32,161 nt of DNA, from the NCBI GenBank assembly GCA_021156325.1, contig JAJNDI010000014.1, positions 1 to 32,161 of the forward strand, in the 5' to 3' direction. The notes beneath the pieces were generated by a model that had not been told where the DNA came from, ran no database searches, and saw nothing but the letters and a program-made list of their open reading frames with translations. Below are positions 1 to 12,932 of this stretch, one piece after another (position 1 is the first letter of the stretch; every line of letters begins with the position of its first letter). Source of the DNA: Gammaproteobacteria bacterium (GTDB lineage Bacteria > Pseudomonadota > Gammaproteobacteria > JAJFKG01). The position numbers and the translations under genes were made by a program.

Positions 1-2427
<2,427 letters not shown>

Positions 2428-2453
2428 CTAAAAGGAGAGGAAAATGAAGGTGT

Positions 2454-2469
2454 TGTTTCACGTGAAACA
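2454..2469. promoter_or_regulatory. parS: parS centromere-like site 1 (perfect palindrome)
   Basis: The 16-bp sequence TGTTTCACGTGAAACA is a perfect palindrome and matches the widely conserved bacterial parS consensus TGTTNCACGTGNAACA. ParB (18259-19182) would nucleate here. It lies about 100 bp upstream of gyrB and is the strongest of three sites within 1.5 kb. Confidence 0.9.
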
Positions 2470-2565
2470 ATTCCTGAAAAATCTATTAATCCTTAACAGA
2501 TTAAAGATGAACAAAAGATATAAGAACACGGCTCATTCATTAATGAGTCAGTTCAAGTTTCGCCT

Positions 2566-2731
2566 GCGGCTTGCCCTCTCCCGCAAGCGGGAGAGGGAGA
2601 AAGATCAGCAAAATCGTGCATTTAAATCCCCTCTCCTGCCAGCGGGAGAAAGGATCCTTATTCTCCTCTCCCCGGTCAGCATGAAAGTAATTCTTATTCC
2701 CCGCTTCCGCAAGCGGGAGAGGGCAAGCCGC
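2566..2731. repeat. composite palindromic (MITE-like) repeat, copy A
   Basis: A 19-bp sequence at 2566-2584 (GCGGCTTGCCCTCTCCCGC) recurs inverted and exact at 2713-2731, bounding a 166-bp unit. Inside, 2574-2597 is a perfect hairpin with 11-nt arm CCCTCTCCCGC, an AA loop and its complement. A degenerate second hairpin lies near 2629-2653. The 24-bp hairpin is identical to 22704-22727. The 13-mer ATTCTTATTCCCC at 2690-2702 also occurs in the atp-operon copy at 12996-13008. No coding capacity is apparent; it looks like a non-autonomous repeat or REP/MITE-type palindrome. Confidence 0.8.
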
Positions 2732-2744
2732 AAAGCGGCGCGGG

Positions 2745-2764
2745 AGAGGGCGCTGCGCAGCAAT
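2745..2764 (+). repeat. left inverted end flanking the DUF559 gene
   Basis: AGAGGGCGCTGCGCAGCAAT is, in reverse complement, 18/20 identical to 3232-3251 on the other side of the DUF559 gene. The stretch 2740-2760 is also identical over 21 nt to 22717-22737 in the mnmE-mnmG gap, so this is a family end sequence, not a chance pairing. Confidence 0.75.
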
Positions 2765-2855
2765 ATTAAAAATTAACCTGTTAATATTGTAGAACTTTAT
2801 TTTCAATCCGATGTATGCTTTTTTCTTTCAATAAGACAAAGGGAGGTAATCCTTT

Positions 2856-3221
2856 ATGGCTAAATCACGTCTCGGTATTGGCAAAATCAAGAGTCGTTTA
2901 AATAAAGCCAAAGCGCTAAGAAAAAACATGAGTGATGCTGAACAAAAACTTTGGTTTTATCTGCGAGGGAAACGTTTTCAACATGTTAAATTTAAACGAC
3001 AAAAAACGATAGGCCCTTATATCGTCGATTTCGTTGCAGTAAAACACAAGTTAATTATGGAATTGGATGGCGGCCAACATGCGAATCAAATTAGGTATGA
3101 TGAACAGAGAACACAGTATCTGGAAAGGCTTGGTTTTTCCGTGTTGCGTTTTTGGAATAATGTATGTTTGGAGCAAATAGAGGCGGTTTTAGAGAAGATC
3201 GCGAGAAATTTGTGTCACTAA
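2856..3221 (+). CDS. DUF559 / Vsr-like endonuclease-domain protein
   Basis: A complete 121-residue protein of the DUF559 family, a small restriction-endonuclease-like (Vsr/PD-(D/E)XK-type) fold. Biological function is not established. Visible motif: N-terminal basic region with ALRKNMSDAEQKLWFYLR, then D58 in IVDFV, E69-x-D71 followed by GGQH (73-75), and FWNN (99-102), the usual conserved acidic and aromatic positions. The start ATG at 2856 has a strong GGGAGG 9-14 nt upstream. It is the only plus-strand gene in the first 16 kb and splits recF from gyrB. Inverted 20-bp repeats flank it (2745-2764, 3232-3251), and a palindromic repeat and parS lie upstream. It may be an accessory nuclease associated with spread of the repeats; that is inference. 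Catalytic residues appear intact. Confidence 0.88.
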   Translation: MAKSRLGIGKIKSRLNKAKALRKNMSDAEQKLWFYLRGKRFQHVKFKRQKTIGPYIVDFVAVKHKLIMELDGGQHANQIRYDEQRTQYLERLGFSVLRFWNNVCLEQIEAVLEKIARNLCH

Positions 3222-3231
3222 GAAAATTTTC

Positions 3232-3251
3232 ATTGCTGCGCAATGCCCTCT
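3232..3251 (-). repeat. right inverted end flanking the DUF559 gene
   Basis: ATTGCTGCGCAATGCCCTCT matches the reverse complement of 2745-2764 at 18 of 20 positions (the only differences are the two bases at 3242-3244 region, AT against GC). It sits in the 71-bp gap between the convergent DUF559 and recF ends. The following 3252-3285 is GC-rich and looks like a decayed palindrome. Confidence 0.7.
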
Positions 3252-3292
3252 GCTTTGTCTGCGGGGCGCGGCGAAGCCTGCAGAAAAACCAC

Positions 3293-4387
3293 TTATGTTT
3301 CACGTGGAACAAGATGCGCTTCGTTGAGGAAAATTTCTGTCATGGAAATCAACTCTCCCACATCCTGTCTGTCGATAGCCGTTAGTAAAACCTGGCTTTT
3401 TAGCGATGCTAAAACCTCTAAAACAAAGGCTCGATTGGCCGCATCCAGCTCCGCTGCCATATCATCTAACAAATAAATAACCCCTTTACCCGCCGTTTCA
3501 TGCAGAAATAACCCTTGAGCCAGCCGCATGGCAATAACTAAAAGTTTTTGTTGACCTCTCGAAAGAACTCCCTCAGCAGGAACTCCATAAGCATGACAAT
3601 GTAAATCCCCGCGATGAGGGCCAACGGTGGTATAACCCACCGCCAAATCTCGATCCAAATGCGCTTCCAGGGCAGTTTTTAAATCGCTGTCCGCACTCCA
3701 ACCGCGATAATAGCGAAAAGAAAGCGGAACATTAGGTAATAAACGCTCGAGAAAAGGCTTAAGAGTCTGAAAATAGTGATCACAATAGTCTTGTCTTAAT
3801 ACGGCCAGCGTTTCGCCGAGTTCAGCTAATTCATGATCCCAAGAGGGAATATGGCTTCTCAATTTCTGTTTCAATGCGGCATTACGTTGTTTTAAGTTGT
3901 GGCGTAAACGCCGCCACAAGGGTAAAAAGGCAGGTTTCACGTGAAACACTCCCCAATCCACAAATTCACGGCGGGGAATAGGGCCTGAATCAATCAAACG
4001 GTAGCTTTCTGTATTGATTAACTGAATGGGCAGCAATCCCAACAAATCCGCCCGCGAAGCCACAGTTTCACCGTTTAAGCGAATACAGGTTTCACCGGTG
4101 GTATCCTGTTGAATACCGAGAGATAAGTGTTGTTGAAGGGGATCTCCTTCTGGGGGGGCAAGTTCAACCTTGCCAAATACTGAAAAATGGCTTTGATCAC
4201 GTTGTATCACGCGCCGAATCAGATGGGTTCGAAAAGATTTCCCAAAACCTAAATAATAAATAGCTTCCAAAATAGCCGTTTTTCCAGTGCCATTCTTACC
4301 CACAAATACGTTAAAATGCGGCGATAAGGCCAGAATTTGCTTTGAAAAGCATCGAAAATGCGTTAATTCGAGGCGAGCAAGGTGCAT
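3293..4387 (-). CDS. recF: DNA replication/repair protein RecF
   Basis: SMC-like ATPase that with RecO/RecR loads RecA at gapped DNA. From ATG 4387 it is 364 residues (E. coli 357). Walker A is GKNGTGKT at residues 30-37; the RecF-type signature GPHRGDL is followed by SRGQQKLLVIAMRLAQG (ABC signature), and the Walker B region is IYLLDDMAAELD. The frame is open further upstream to 4429, but MHLARLELTHFRCF is the family N-terminus and AAGGA lies about 9 nt before it, so 4387 is chosen. A parS-like site encodes FHVK of the DWGVFHVKP stretch (3933-3948), and another encodes the last five residues VPRET (3296-3311). dnaN lies upstream with a small palindrome in the 70-bp gap. Confidence 0.96.
   Translation of the reverse strand: MHLARLELTHFRCFSKQILALSPHFNVFVGKNGTGKTAILEAIYYLGFGKSFRTHLIRRVIQRDQSHFSVFGKVELAPPEGDPLQQHLSLGIQQDTTGETCIRLNGETVASRADLLGLLPIQLINTESYRLIDSGPIPRREFVDWGVFHVKPAFLPLWRRLRHNLKQRNAALKQKLRSHIPSWDHELAELGETLAVLRQDYCDHYFQTLKPFLERLLPNVPLSFRYYRGWSADSDLKTALEAHLDRDLAVGYTTVGPHRGDLHCHAYGVPAEGVLSRGQQKLLVIAMRLAQGLFLHETAGKGVIYLLDDMAAELDAANRAFVLEVLASLKSQVLLTAIDRQDVGELISMTEIFLNEAHLVPRET
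3296..3311. promoter_or_regulatory. parS: parS-like site 2, overlapping recF 3' end
   Basis: TGTTTCACGTGGAACA fits TGTTNCACGTGNAACA at every fixed position. It directly abuts the recF stop codon (3293-3295) and supplies the last codons of recF, so coding and centromere function overlap. Confidence 0.82.
3933..3948. promoter_or_regulatory. parS: parS-like site 3, inside recF
   Basis: GGTTTCACGTGAAACA on the plus strand differs from the consensus only at its first base (15/16). On the coding strand it encodes FHVK within the DWGVFHVKP segment of RecF. It is 637 bp from site 2, consistent with a parS cluster. Confidence 0.7.
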
Positions 4388-4412
4388 GGTTACTTGTCCT
4401 TTTGCAGCGCAG

Positions 4413-4438
4413 CCCTCTCCCATTGACATGAGAGAGGG
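4413..4438. repeat. small palindromic repeat between dnaN and recF
   Basis: Arms CCCTCTCCCAT and ATGAGAGAGGG surround a TGAC loop with one mismatch. They are flanked by GCAGCGCAG on the left and GCTGCGC on the right, the same flanks seen in other copies. It would form a hairpin in the dnaN-recF transcript, upstream of the recF ribosome-binding site. It appears to be a short member or remnant of the CCCTCTCCC family. Confidence 0.7.
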
Positions 4439-4457
4439 AGATTAGAAGCTGCGCACT

Positions 4458-5582
4458 TTATAGCCGCATCGGCATAACCACATAAAGACTTTGAGCAGGA
4501 GCGTCCTCTGCTGCCAAACTTCGGATCAAGACGCTGTTATTGCCTTCGATAAAAGCGAGTTCCACCGAGCCCGCAGGTAAAGCCGACAGCGCATCTAACA
4601 GATAAGCAACGTTAAACCCGATATCTAACAATTTGCCGCCATGATAAGTCACATCTAATTCTTCTTCAGCTTCTTCCTGTTCAGGATTATTGGCCAAAAT
4701 CGTCATTAAGCCCGGTGTTAACTGTAGTCGAACACCCCGATATTTTTCATTGGTTAAAATCGCCACCCGCTGCAAAGTTTGTTTTAAACTGTCGCGATCG
4801 GCTGTGACAATTAAATCCCCTGTTTTAGGTAATTTTCGTTGAACATCGGGAAAACGCCCCTCTACTCGTTTGGAGGTAAAGGTAAAGCCGCCCGAAGAAA
4901 TTCGAACAAAATTATCGCCAACGAGACATTCACAATTTTCATCATTGTCATCTAATAAACGGGTCAATTCTAAGATCCCCTTGCGCGGCATAATTGCTTG
5001 AACCGCTTCTGGAGATTCAGCCGGATCCAGCCGGCAGGAACTGGTCGCCAAACGATGCCCATCGGTTGCAACCGCTCTCAAGGTATGATCTTCTGTCACT
5101 TCCAGCAGCATCCCGTTTAAATAATACCGTACATCTTGTTGAGCCATGGCAAACTGGGTGTTGTCGATGAGCTTTTTCAAAAGGCTGCTTTTCACATGAA
5201 AACGATGCTTTCCTTGACCTTCATCAAAATGAGGGAAATCATCGGCAGGGAGCGTTGATAAAGTAAAACGGCTTTTGCCGGATTTAATCAACAAACGTTC
5301 TTTGGAGAGTTCAAAGGAGATCGCCGCAGATGGCGGCAAGTTTTTGCAAATATCGAGTATTTTGCGAGCAGGCACCGTTGTTTGGCCAGCTACCGTGTGC
5401 TGATCCAATCCCAGCTGGCTAATGACTTCTACTTCAGAATCGGTTGCCATAATACGCAAGCCTTCAGGTTTGGAAATCAATAAGACATTAGACAAGATTG
5501 GTAATGTTTGACGCTTTTCAGCGACGTTCGCCGCTAATTGCAAGGGTTTTAAGACTTCTTCGCGTCCGATACTGAATTTCAT
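4458..5582 (-). CDS. dnaN: DNA polymerase III beta subunit (sliding clamp)
   Basis: Ring-shaped processivity clamp tethering Pol III and other enzymes to DNA. From ATG 5582 the product is 374 residues (E. coli 366), beginning MKFSIGREEVLKPLQLAANVAEKRQTLPILSNVL, the typical first clamp domain. Three repeated clamp domains follow, and the protein ends in the conserved VVMPMRL. An open extension to 5645 overlaps the dnaA end and is unlikely; AAGGGG precedes ATG 5582. Only 10 bp separates the dnaA stop from this start, so dnaA-dnaN are co-transcribed. Confidence 0.97.
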   Translation of the reverse strand: MKFSIGREEVLKPLQLAANVAEKRQTLPILSNVLLISKPEGLRIMATDSEVEVISQLGLDQHTVAGQTTVPARKILDICKNLPPSAAISFELSKERLLIKSGKSRFTLSTLPADDFPHFDEGQGKHRFHVKSSLLKKLIDNTQFAMAQQDVRYYLNGMLLEVTEDHTLRAVATDGHRLATSSCRLDPAESPEAVQAIMPRKGILELTRLLDDNDENCECLVGDNFVRISSGGFTFTSKRVEGRFPDVQRKLPKTGDLIVTADRDSLKQTLQRVAILTNEKYRGVRLQLTPGLMTILANNPEQEEAEEELDVTYHGGKLLDIGFNVAYLLDALSALPAGSVELAFIEGNNSVLIRSLAAEDAPAQSLYVVMPMRL

Positions 5583-5592
5583 TGGGATCCCC

Positions 5593-6996
5593 TTATGTCG
5601 ATAAAATGCGCAACAAGTTGGTATAATCTTCTGCCAAATCGGCATTTTCTGCGATCAATTCTTTGATCTTGCGGCAAGCATGCAGTACGGTAGTGTGATC
5701 GCGCCCGCCAAAAGCCTCGCCTATTTCAGGCAAACTGCGGTTGGTCAATTCTTTGGCCAAAGCCATCGCCATTTGACGCGGCCTTGCAATAGAGCGGCTG
5801 CGGCGAGCCGCTAATAAATCAGACGTTTTCACTTTATAGTATTCAGCGACTGTTTTTTGAATATTTTCAATGGTTACCAATTTAGCTTGCAGCGATAACA
5901 AATCTTTCAACGCTTCGCGCACAAAATCAATTGTAATAGGTTTTCCCGTAAAGTGAGCAGAGGCCATAACCCGCCGGAGCGCCCCTTCTAATTCCCGCAC
6001 ATTCGATTGAATACGCTTGGCAATGAAAAAGGCCACTTCATAAGTCAAGTTTAACCCAAATTGTACTGCCTTACTCATCAAAATAGCGACTCGCATTTCG
6101 AGTTCCGGCGGTTCTACCGCAACCGTTAAACCCCAGCCGAAACGTGATTTTAAGCGCTCTTCCAAGCCTTGGATTTCTTTAGGGTAACGATCACAGGTTA
6201 AAATAATTTGGCGCTGGCCTTCCAATAAATAATTAAAGGTGTGAAAAAATTCTTCTTGCGAGCGATCTTTGCCTGCAAAAAATTGAATATCATCGATAAG
6301 CAAAGCATCGACAGAGCGATAAAATACTTTAAATTCATTCATACGGTTGGTTTGTAACGCTTTGACCATATCGGCTACGAAACGCTCCGAATGCAAATAC
6401 AACACCCGGGCTTTGGCATTGTTTTTTTGGATAGAATTTCCAATAGCATGCATCAAATGAGTTTTACCTAAACCAACTCCCCCGTAAATAAAGAAAGGGT
6501 TATAGGCATTGCCCAGATTTTCTGTCACTTGCTGCGAAGCGGCGCGCGCCAATTGGTTAGATTTTCCTTCAACAAAATTATCAAAGGTAAAGGTACTGTT
6601 TAAATGGCTCTTGAATTCAAAATCTGAACTGTCTGCAGGATACGAAGAAAAACCGGTATTATGTACGTGTCCTTGCGCATCGGATTTTTTTTCCATCGCT
6701 GCTACAGTTTCAGCGATATCCGTACTGATAGCGGTAGAAGATCCGATTGATAATGTCACAGCGGGCGCATTTTCCCCTTCCAATTCATTAAACCACATTT
6801 TAATTTTAGGAAAGAATTTTTCATGCACTTGCTGCAAAACCGCACTATTGGGCGCAAGCAGGGTTAAGGTACCGGACTTACCCGTTTCGGTTGCATTAGG
6901 AGGAGTATATTTGACCTGTAAAGGTTTTATCCAGGTATTAAATTGCTGCTGCGAACATTCATCCCGCAAGCGGTTTAGGCATTCATCCCAAATCAT
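5593..6996 (-). CDS. dnaA: chromosomal replication initiator DnaA
   Basis: AAA+ initiator that binds DnaA boxes and melts oriC. It has 467 residues, as in E. coli. Domain I is residues 1 to about 80, with a variable linker to about 120. The AAA+ core carries Walker A GGVGLGKT (172-179) and Walker [10 protein letters not shown] (232-240). The C-terminal box-binding domain has the signature [12 protein letters not shown] (430-441). ATG 6996 has AAGGA about 9-13 nt upstream. A perfect DnaA box lies about 55 bp upstream, fitting autoregulation. The upstream neighbour is atpC, not rpmH/oriC as in the common gammaproteobacterial order. Confidence 0.98.
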   Translation of the reverse strand: MIWDECLNRLRDECSQQQFNTWIKPLQVKYTPPNATETGKSGTLTLLAPNSAVLQQVHEKFFPKIKMWFNELEGENAPAVTLSIGSSTAISTDIAETVAAMEKKSDAQGHVHNTGFSSYPADSSDFEFKSHLNSTFTFDNFVEGKSNQLARAASQQVTENLGNAYNPFFIYGGVGLGKTHLMHAIGNSIQKNNAKARVLYLHSERFVADMVKALQTNRMNEFKVFYRSVDALLIDDIQFFAGKDRSQEEFFHTFNYLLEGQRQIILTCDRYPKEIQGLEERLKSRFGWGLTVAVEPPELEMRVAILMSKAVQFGLNLTYEVAFFIAKRIQSNVRELEGALRRVMASAHFTGKPITIDFVREALKDLLSLQAKLVTIENIQKTVAEYYKVKTSDLLAARRSRSIARPRQMAMALAKELTNRSLPEIGEAFGGRDHTTVLHACRKIKELIAENADLAEDYTNLLRILST

Positions 6997-7049
6997 TATG
7001 TTTCATTCCTTAATGAACAGAATAGCTAGTGTATCTGGGTTTTGAAAAG

Positions 7050-7058
7050 TTATCCACA
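7050..7058 (+). promoter_or_regulatory. DnaA box upstream of dnaA
   Basis: TTATCCACA is a perfect match to the E. coli R1/R4-type DnaA box in the 189-bp dnaA-atpC gap. It is the only clear box in that gap, so autoregulation of dnaA, or a leftover of a split origin, is more likely than a full oriC here. Confidence 0.75.
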
Positions 7059-7185
7059 GTCTAAAGAAGTAAAATAAAAAAAGAAATTTTTTGAACGAGG
7101 ATTTGTACGCTTAATAACATACCTTGTTTCAGAAGACATAAAGTTAATTTTTGTGAACATTCTTGCTCGTTAACACGTTGAAAGA

Positions 7186-7608
7186 CTATTGCTTTCTGAT
7201 CCGTTTAATGGCGCGCAATTGCGCAACCGCTTTGGCAAGATCCGCGGCAACCAGATAATATTCTTTGTCTATTTTATGTTTTTGAAGCGCTTCTTCAGCC
7301 TGCCGCTGAGCTTCCTGGGCTGCGCTTTCATCCAGATCAGCCGCACGAATAGCGGTATCAGCCAAGACGGTTACCACATAAGGCTGTATTTCCAGAAGCC
7401 CGCCCGAAATATAAAATACTTCTTCGTGATCCTGATATTGAACCCGCACTAATCCTGGGTTTAAAGCCGTTAATAAAGGGGTATGCTGCGGTTTTATCCC
7501 CAATTCCCCTTCTGCTCCTGATACAAAAATGGCATGCGCTTCACCCGAATAAATTTCAGCTTCTGCACTGACAATATTGACACCAATCGTTTGTTTCGAT
7601 GTTTCCAC
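7186..7608 (-). CDS. atpC: F1Fo ATP synthase epsilon subunit
   Basis: Epsilon subunit of the F1 central stalk, coupling rotation and inhibiting ATP hydrolysis. It has 140 residues, with an N-terminal beta-sandwich (GEAHAIFVSGAEGELGIKPQHTPLLTAL, GGLLEIQPYVVTVLADTAIRA) and a C-terminal helical pair ending AVAQLRAIKRIRKQ. The start codon is GTG at 7608, 11 nt after the atpD stop, with a weak AGG before it. No alternative ATG is close, so GTG is accepted. It is the last gene of the atp operon. Downstream lies dnaA, whereas glmU or glmS is the usual neighbour in related bacteria. Confidence 0.96.
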   Translation of the reverse strand: METSKQTIGVNIVSAEAEIYSGEAHAIFVSGAEGELGIKPQHTPLLTALNPGLVRVQYQDHEEVFYISGGLLEIQPYVVTVLADTAIRAADLDESAAQEAQRQAEEALQKHKIDKEYYLVAADLAKAVAQLRAIKRIRKQ

Positions 7609-7619
7609 GCCTGTCTCGC

Positions 7620-9038
<1,419 letters not shown>

Positions 9039-9085
9039 CTATCATAACTCTCAAAATCTCTTTCTCGACTGCTGCGCAGCAACAG

Positions 9086-9949
9086 TTAACTTACTGCATC
9101 TGCACCGCCCACGATCTCAGACAATTCTTGCGTAATACTGGCTTGCCGCGCCTTGTTATAGACCAATTGCAATTCATCAATCAGATTATTGGCATTATCC
9201 GTTGCATTTTTCATGGCAACCATTCTGGCAGCTTGTTCACAGGCAATATTTTCGATAACCGCTTGATAAACTTGTGATTCAATATAGCGTGATGTCAATG
9301 CATCCAACACCTCTTTTGGATCGGGCTCATAAATATAATCCCAATAAAAATTGAGTTTATCTTCATCCACCGGCACTAACGGTAATAAACGCTCTATCTG
9401 CGGTGTTTGCGACATCGTATTGATAAAATCATTATAAGCCACATAAATACTGTCAATTTCTCTTTCACGAAAACGATCCAGCATGATTTTAACAATTCCT
9501 ATAATCTGGTTCACAGAAGGCGCATCGCCCATATGTTCTGCTGTGGCAATGATATTAGCGCCGCTTTGTCGAAAAGCGCCTATCGCTTTGTGTCCAACCA
9601 AACAGAGATCCAATACTGCATGGTTTTGTTTTTTTTCATTCATATGCGTCTGCACCCGTCGAATGAGATTGGCATTTAAACCACCGCATAAACCGCGATC
9701 ACTTGTCACAACAATATAGCCAATGCGCTTTTCTTCGCGCAGCTCTAGATACAGATCACGATATTCTGAATGGGCTTTGGCTAAATGGCCGATCACTTCG
9801 CGCACTTTGCGAGAATAAGGGCGTGATGTCAGCATTCGCTGCTGCGCTTTACGCATCTTGCTCGCTGCCACCATTTCCATCGCACGGGTGATGGTTTTGG
9901 TTTTGCGAATGCTCTTGATTTGTGAGCGAATTTCCTTAGCTGAAGACAT
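9086..9949 (-). CDS. atpG: F1Fo ATP synthase gamma subunit
   Basis: Rotor shaft of F1, 287 residues (E. coli 287). The N-terminal helix signature [31 protein letters not shown] is present in pieces ([18 protein letters not shown]). The C-terminal helix has the family signature with [17 protein letters not shown] and [19 protein letters not shown]. It lies between atpA and atpD in the conventional order, 14 bp after atpA. Confidence 0.97.
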   Translation of the reverse strand: MSSAKEIRSQIKSIRKTKTITRAMEMVAASKMRKAQQRMLTSRPYSRKVREVIGHLAKAHSEYRDLYLELREEKRIGYIVVTSDRGLCGGLNANLIRRVQTHMNEKKQNHAVLDLCLVGHKAIGAFRQSGANIIATAEHMGDAPSVNQIIGIVKIMLDRFREREIDSIYVAYNDFINTMSQTPQIERLLPLVPVDEDKLNFYWDYIYEPDPKEVLDALTSRYIESQVYQAVIENIACEQAARMVAMKNATDNANNLIDELQLVYNKARQASITQELSEIVGGADAVS

Positions 9950-9963
9950 GCTTTACCTTAGCA

Positions 9964-11502
9964 TTATTGCGTTTGTTTAAATTCATCTACCGCTTTTTTC
10001 AATGTTTTTTCAATATCGTCGTTAAAATCGCCTTTTTCATTAATTTTGTCTAACAAGGCCTGGTATTTTTCACGCATATAATAGAGCAGCGCTTCTTCAA
10101 AAGCGGCAATCTTGGTTAATTCCACATCATCTAAATAGCCTTTTTGAGCTGCAAATAAACTCACTGCCATATCGGCAACGCTCAATGGCTGATATTGTTT
10201 TTGTTTAAAGATTTCCGTAATACGCTGACCGCGTTCCAATTGTTTACGGGTCGCTTCATCCAAATCAGAAGCAAATTGGGCAAACGCTTCCAATTCACGA
10301 AATTGTGCGAGCGCCAAACGCACGCCGCCGACCAACTTTTTCATGATTTTGGTTTGGGCCGCACCGCCTACCCGAGAAACAGATAAACCGGAGTTAATGG
10401 CGGGACGTACGCCCGAATTAAACAATTCGGTATCTAAATAAATTTGTCCATCAGTGATGGAAATAACATTCGTTGGTACAAAAGCGGAAACGTCGCCTGC
10501 TTGCGTTTCAATGATAGGCAGCGCCGTGAGCGATCCGGTTTTGCCTTTAACGGCACCTTTAGTTTTCTTCTCAACATACTCTTCATTCACCCGGGCAGCA
10601 CGCTCTAATAAACGCGAATGTAAATAAAACACATCGCCTGGATACGCTTCGCGCCCCGGCGGGCGGCGTAATAACAAGGAAATCTGGCGGTAAGCCCAGG
10701 CTTGTTTGGTTAAATCATCATAAACAATGAGCGCATCTTCCCCTTTGTCACGAAAATATTCGCCCATCGCACAGCCTGAATAAGGCGCTATGTATTGTAA
10801 GGCAGCCGCTTCAGAAGCGCTCGCTGCAATCACGATGGTATGCGCCATGGCGCCGTGTTCTTCGAGTTTTTGGACAACATTGGCAATCGATGACGCTTTT
10901 TGGCCAATCGCCACATAAATACATTTAACGCCTGTGTCTTTTTGATTGATGATGGCATCGATGGCGATGGCCGTTTTACCGACTTGCCTGTCGCCAATGA
11001 TCAATTCGCGCTGCCCGCGGCCAACTGGTACCATTGCATCCAGTGCTTTTAAACCAGTTTGTAAAGGTTGCCCTACCGATTGACGGGTAATAACACCGGG
11101 AGCTACTTTTTCAATTTGTGATCGCAATGTCGTGTTGATAGGCCCTTTGCCATCGAGGGGGTTTCCCAACACATCAACAACACGCCCTAATAATGCTTCT
11201 CCTACCGGTACATCTAACATACGGCCTGTACATTTGACGATTTGCCCTTCAGCTAATTCGTGATCGGTACCCAGCACTACTGCACCGACAGAATCGCGTT
11301 CCAGATTCAAGACCAAACCGAACAAGCCGTTTTCAAATTCTACCAATTCTTGCTGCATCACATTGGCAAGACCATGAATACGCACAATACCGTCTTTGAG
11401 ACTGACAATCGTCCCTTCGGTACGCACTTCTTCAGCGACATCAAATTTCTCAATACGCTGTTTAATCAGTTCACTGATTTCACTGGGGTTGAGTTGTTGC
11501 AT
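9964..11502 (-). CDS. atpA: F1Fo ATP synthase alpha subunit
   Basis: Regulatory nucleotide-binding F1 subunit, 512 residues (E. coli 513). Walker A GDRQVGKT is at 170-177. The [44 protein letters not shown] region is complete in segments, and the arginine-finger motif is in [10 protein letters not shown]. It begins [20 protein letters not shown] as in relatives. It is flanked by atpH (27-bp gap) and atpG. Confidence 0.98.
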   Translation of the reverse strand: MQQLNPSEISELIKQRIEKFDVAEEVRTEGTIVSLKDGIVRIHGLANVMQQELVEFENGLFGLVLNLERDSVGAVVLGTDHELAEGQIVKCTGRMLDVPVGEALLGRVVDVLGNPLDGKGPINTTLRSQIEKVAPGVITRQSVGQPLQTGLKALDAMVPVGRGQRELIIGDRQVGKTAIAIDAIINQKDTGVKCIYVAIGQKASSIANVVQKLEEHGAMAHTIVIAASASEAAALQYIAPYSGCAMGEYFRDKGEDALIVYDDLTKQAWAYRQISLLLRRPPGREAYPGDVFYLHSRLLERAARVNEEYVEKKTKGAVKGKTGSLTALPIIETQAGDVSAFVPTNVISITDGQIYLDTELFNSGVRPAINSGLSVSRVGGAAQTKIMKKLVGGVRLALAQFRELEAFAQFASDLDEATRKQLERGQRITEIFKQKQYQPLSVADMAVSLFAAQKGYLDDVELTKIAAFEEALLYYMREKYQALLDKINEKGDFNDDIEKTLKKAVDEFKQTQ

Positions 11503-11529
11503 CTGTTATCCTCGTTAAAAAAAACTATT

Positions 11530-12069
11530 CTATGCCATTAATTGATTACTTAACCGTTTTAACTGTCCTGCAAAAGAGCTGTCGATAACAAAATCTCCTG
11601 CGCGTACTATTACACCGCCTAAAACAGCTTTATCCACATGATAATTCACTTCAACCCGTTTCTTAAAGTGCGATGCAAGTGCCTGGTTTAAGGCTTCAGC
11701 GCTGGCGTGATCAACCGTTATAGCAGTGGTCACCTCAACAGATAAAATTTGTTGATATTGGCGGCAGCAATCTCGAAACAGATCGGCAATTTCGGGCAAA
11801 ACCGCCAATCGCTTGTTTTCTGCCAACAACTTCACCAACCGTTCACACCCTTCGCTTAGCACGCCGCTCAATAAACTGATGAGCAATTCACTTAGTTGTT
11901 CAGACGTATAATGAGGCAGTGACAAAGCCCGCTGAATTTTAGGATGGGCTATGCAAAGCGCCAATGCATCCAATTCAGCTTGCCAGGAAGACAACACATT
12001 ATGATCGCGCGCATAATCAAAGCACGCTTGAGCATAAGGTCTTGCAATGACAACGGCCTGTTCTGTCAT
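11530..12069 (-). CDS. atpH: F1Fo ATP synthase delta subunit
   Basis: Peripheral-stalk subunit joining F1 to subunit b, 179 residues (E. coli 177). It opens with ARPYAQACFDYARDH, the family N-terminus, and its C-terminal part has VDKAVLGGVIVRAGDFVIDSSFAGQLKRLSNQL, read here in segments around GGVIVRAGD. The start ATG at 12069 overlaps the atpF stop by 4 nt (ATGA), indicating translational coupling. Confidence 0.96.
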   Translation of the reverse strand: MTEQAVVIARPYAQACFDYARDHNVLSSWQAELDALALCIAHPKIQRALSLPHYTSEQLSELLISLLSGVLSEGCERLVKLLAENKRLAVLPEIADLFRDCCRQYQQILSVEVTTAITVDHASAEALNQALASHFKKRVEVNYHVDKAVLGGVIVRAGDFVIDSSFAGQLKRLSNQLMA

Positions 12070-12554
12070 GAGGCTTCCTTCATACTTAAAGTCGTGACGA
12101 ATTTATCCAAAGCCGCTTGCTGCTGTCTTACATCCACACCAGTGCCCAAAAATTTTGAAACCGCTGTCATGGCAATTTGCGACACTTGACGCTGCAATTC
12201 ATGACGCGCTGCTTCACGTTCTTGGGCAATATCTCCTTTAGCCAATTCGATGAGGCGAGAGCCTTCTTCACGCGCTTGGGCTTTAGCACTTTCAATCATA
12301 TCAGCGGCACGTTGATGCGCTTTTTCAATAAGTTCTGCAGCATCCAGGCGGGCTTTATGCAGCATTTCTGCCGTTTTACGATGAGCATCTTCTAATTCCT
12401 GCACACCTTTTTCAGCAGCCGCCAACCCATTGGCAATGGTTTTCTCACGTTCTTGCATCGCTTTCATAATGAAAGGCCAAACATAGCGTAAAGTAAACCA
12501 GATGAAGATCCCAAATGTGATCATCTCACCCAATAGTGTCGCATTTAAATTCAT
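12066..12554 (-). CDS. atpF: F1Fo ATP synthase subunit b
   Basis: Peripheral-stalk subunit, 162 residues (E. coli 156). It begins MNLNATLLGEMITFGIFIWF, a single N-terminal membrane helix (about residues 5-27), followed by a long charged alpha-helical/coiled-coil region rich in Ala, Glu, Arg and Lys. It overlaps atpH by 4 nt and follows atpE by 18 nt. Confidence 0.96.
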   Translation of the reverse strand: MNLNATLLGEMITFGIFIWFTLRYVWPFIMKAMQEREKTIANGLAAAEKGVQELEDAHRKTAEMLHKARLDAAELIEKAHQRAADMIESAKAQAREEGSRLIELAKGDIAQEREAARHELQRQVSQIAMTAVSKFLGTGVDVRQQQAALDKFVTTLSMKEAS

Positions 12555-12572
12555 CGAAACCTCTCTCTATTT

Positions 12573-12902
<330 letters not shown>

Positions 12903-12932
12903 TTAACATTTAACATTTTTTGTATTTTCCAG

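Noticed and set aside
2566-2767. Possible CRISPR array from the multiple CCCTCTCCC hairpins
   Set aside because: Hairpins are not evenly spaced, spacers do not have uniform length, and no cas gene is near.
2444-2776. 110-codon frame with an AGGAGAGG-like ribosome-binding site before the gyrB region
   Set aside because: It is built from parS and the palindromic repeats and has no protein-like composition; read as repeat-derived.
3091-3312. Minus-strand frame beginning MFHVKH next to recF
   Set aside because: The MFHVKH start is the parS palindrome read through; the frame is antisense to the DUF559 gene.
5583-5645. Longer dnaN start
   Set aside because: Would overlap the dnaA end by dozens of bases and add a non-conserved N-terminus; ATG 5582 has AAGGGG.
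6509-7045. 178-codon plus-strand frame over the dnaA N-terminus
   Set aside because: Antisense shadow of dnaA; no start signal and no recognisable protein.
6997-7185. dnaA-atpC gap as the main oriC
   Set aside because: Only one clear DnaA box and no strong AT-rich block next to it; the rpmH-glmU gap is better supported.
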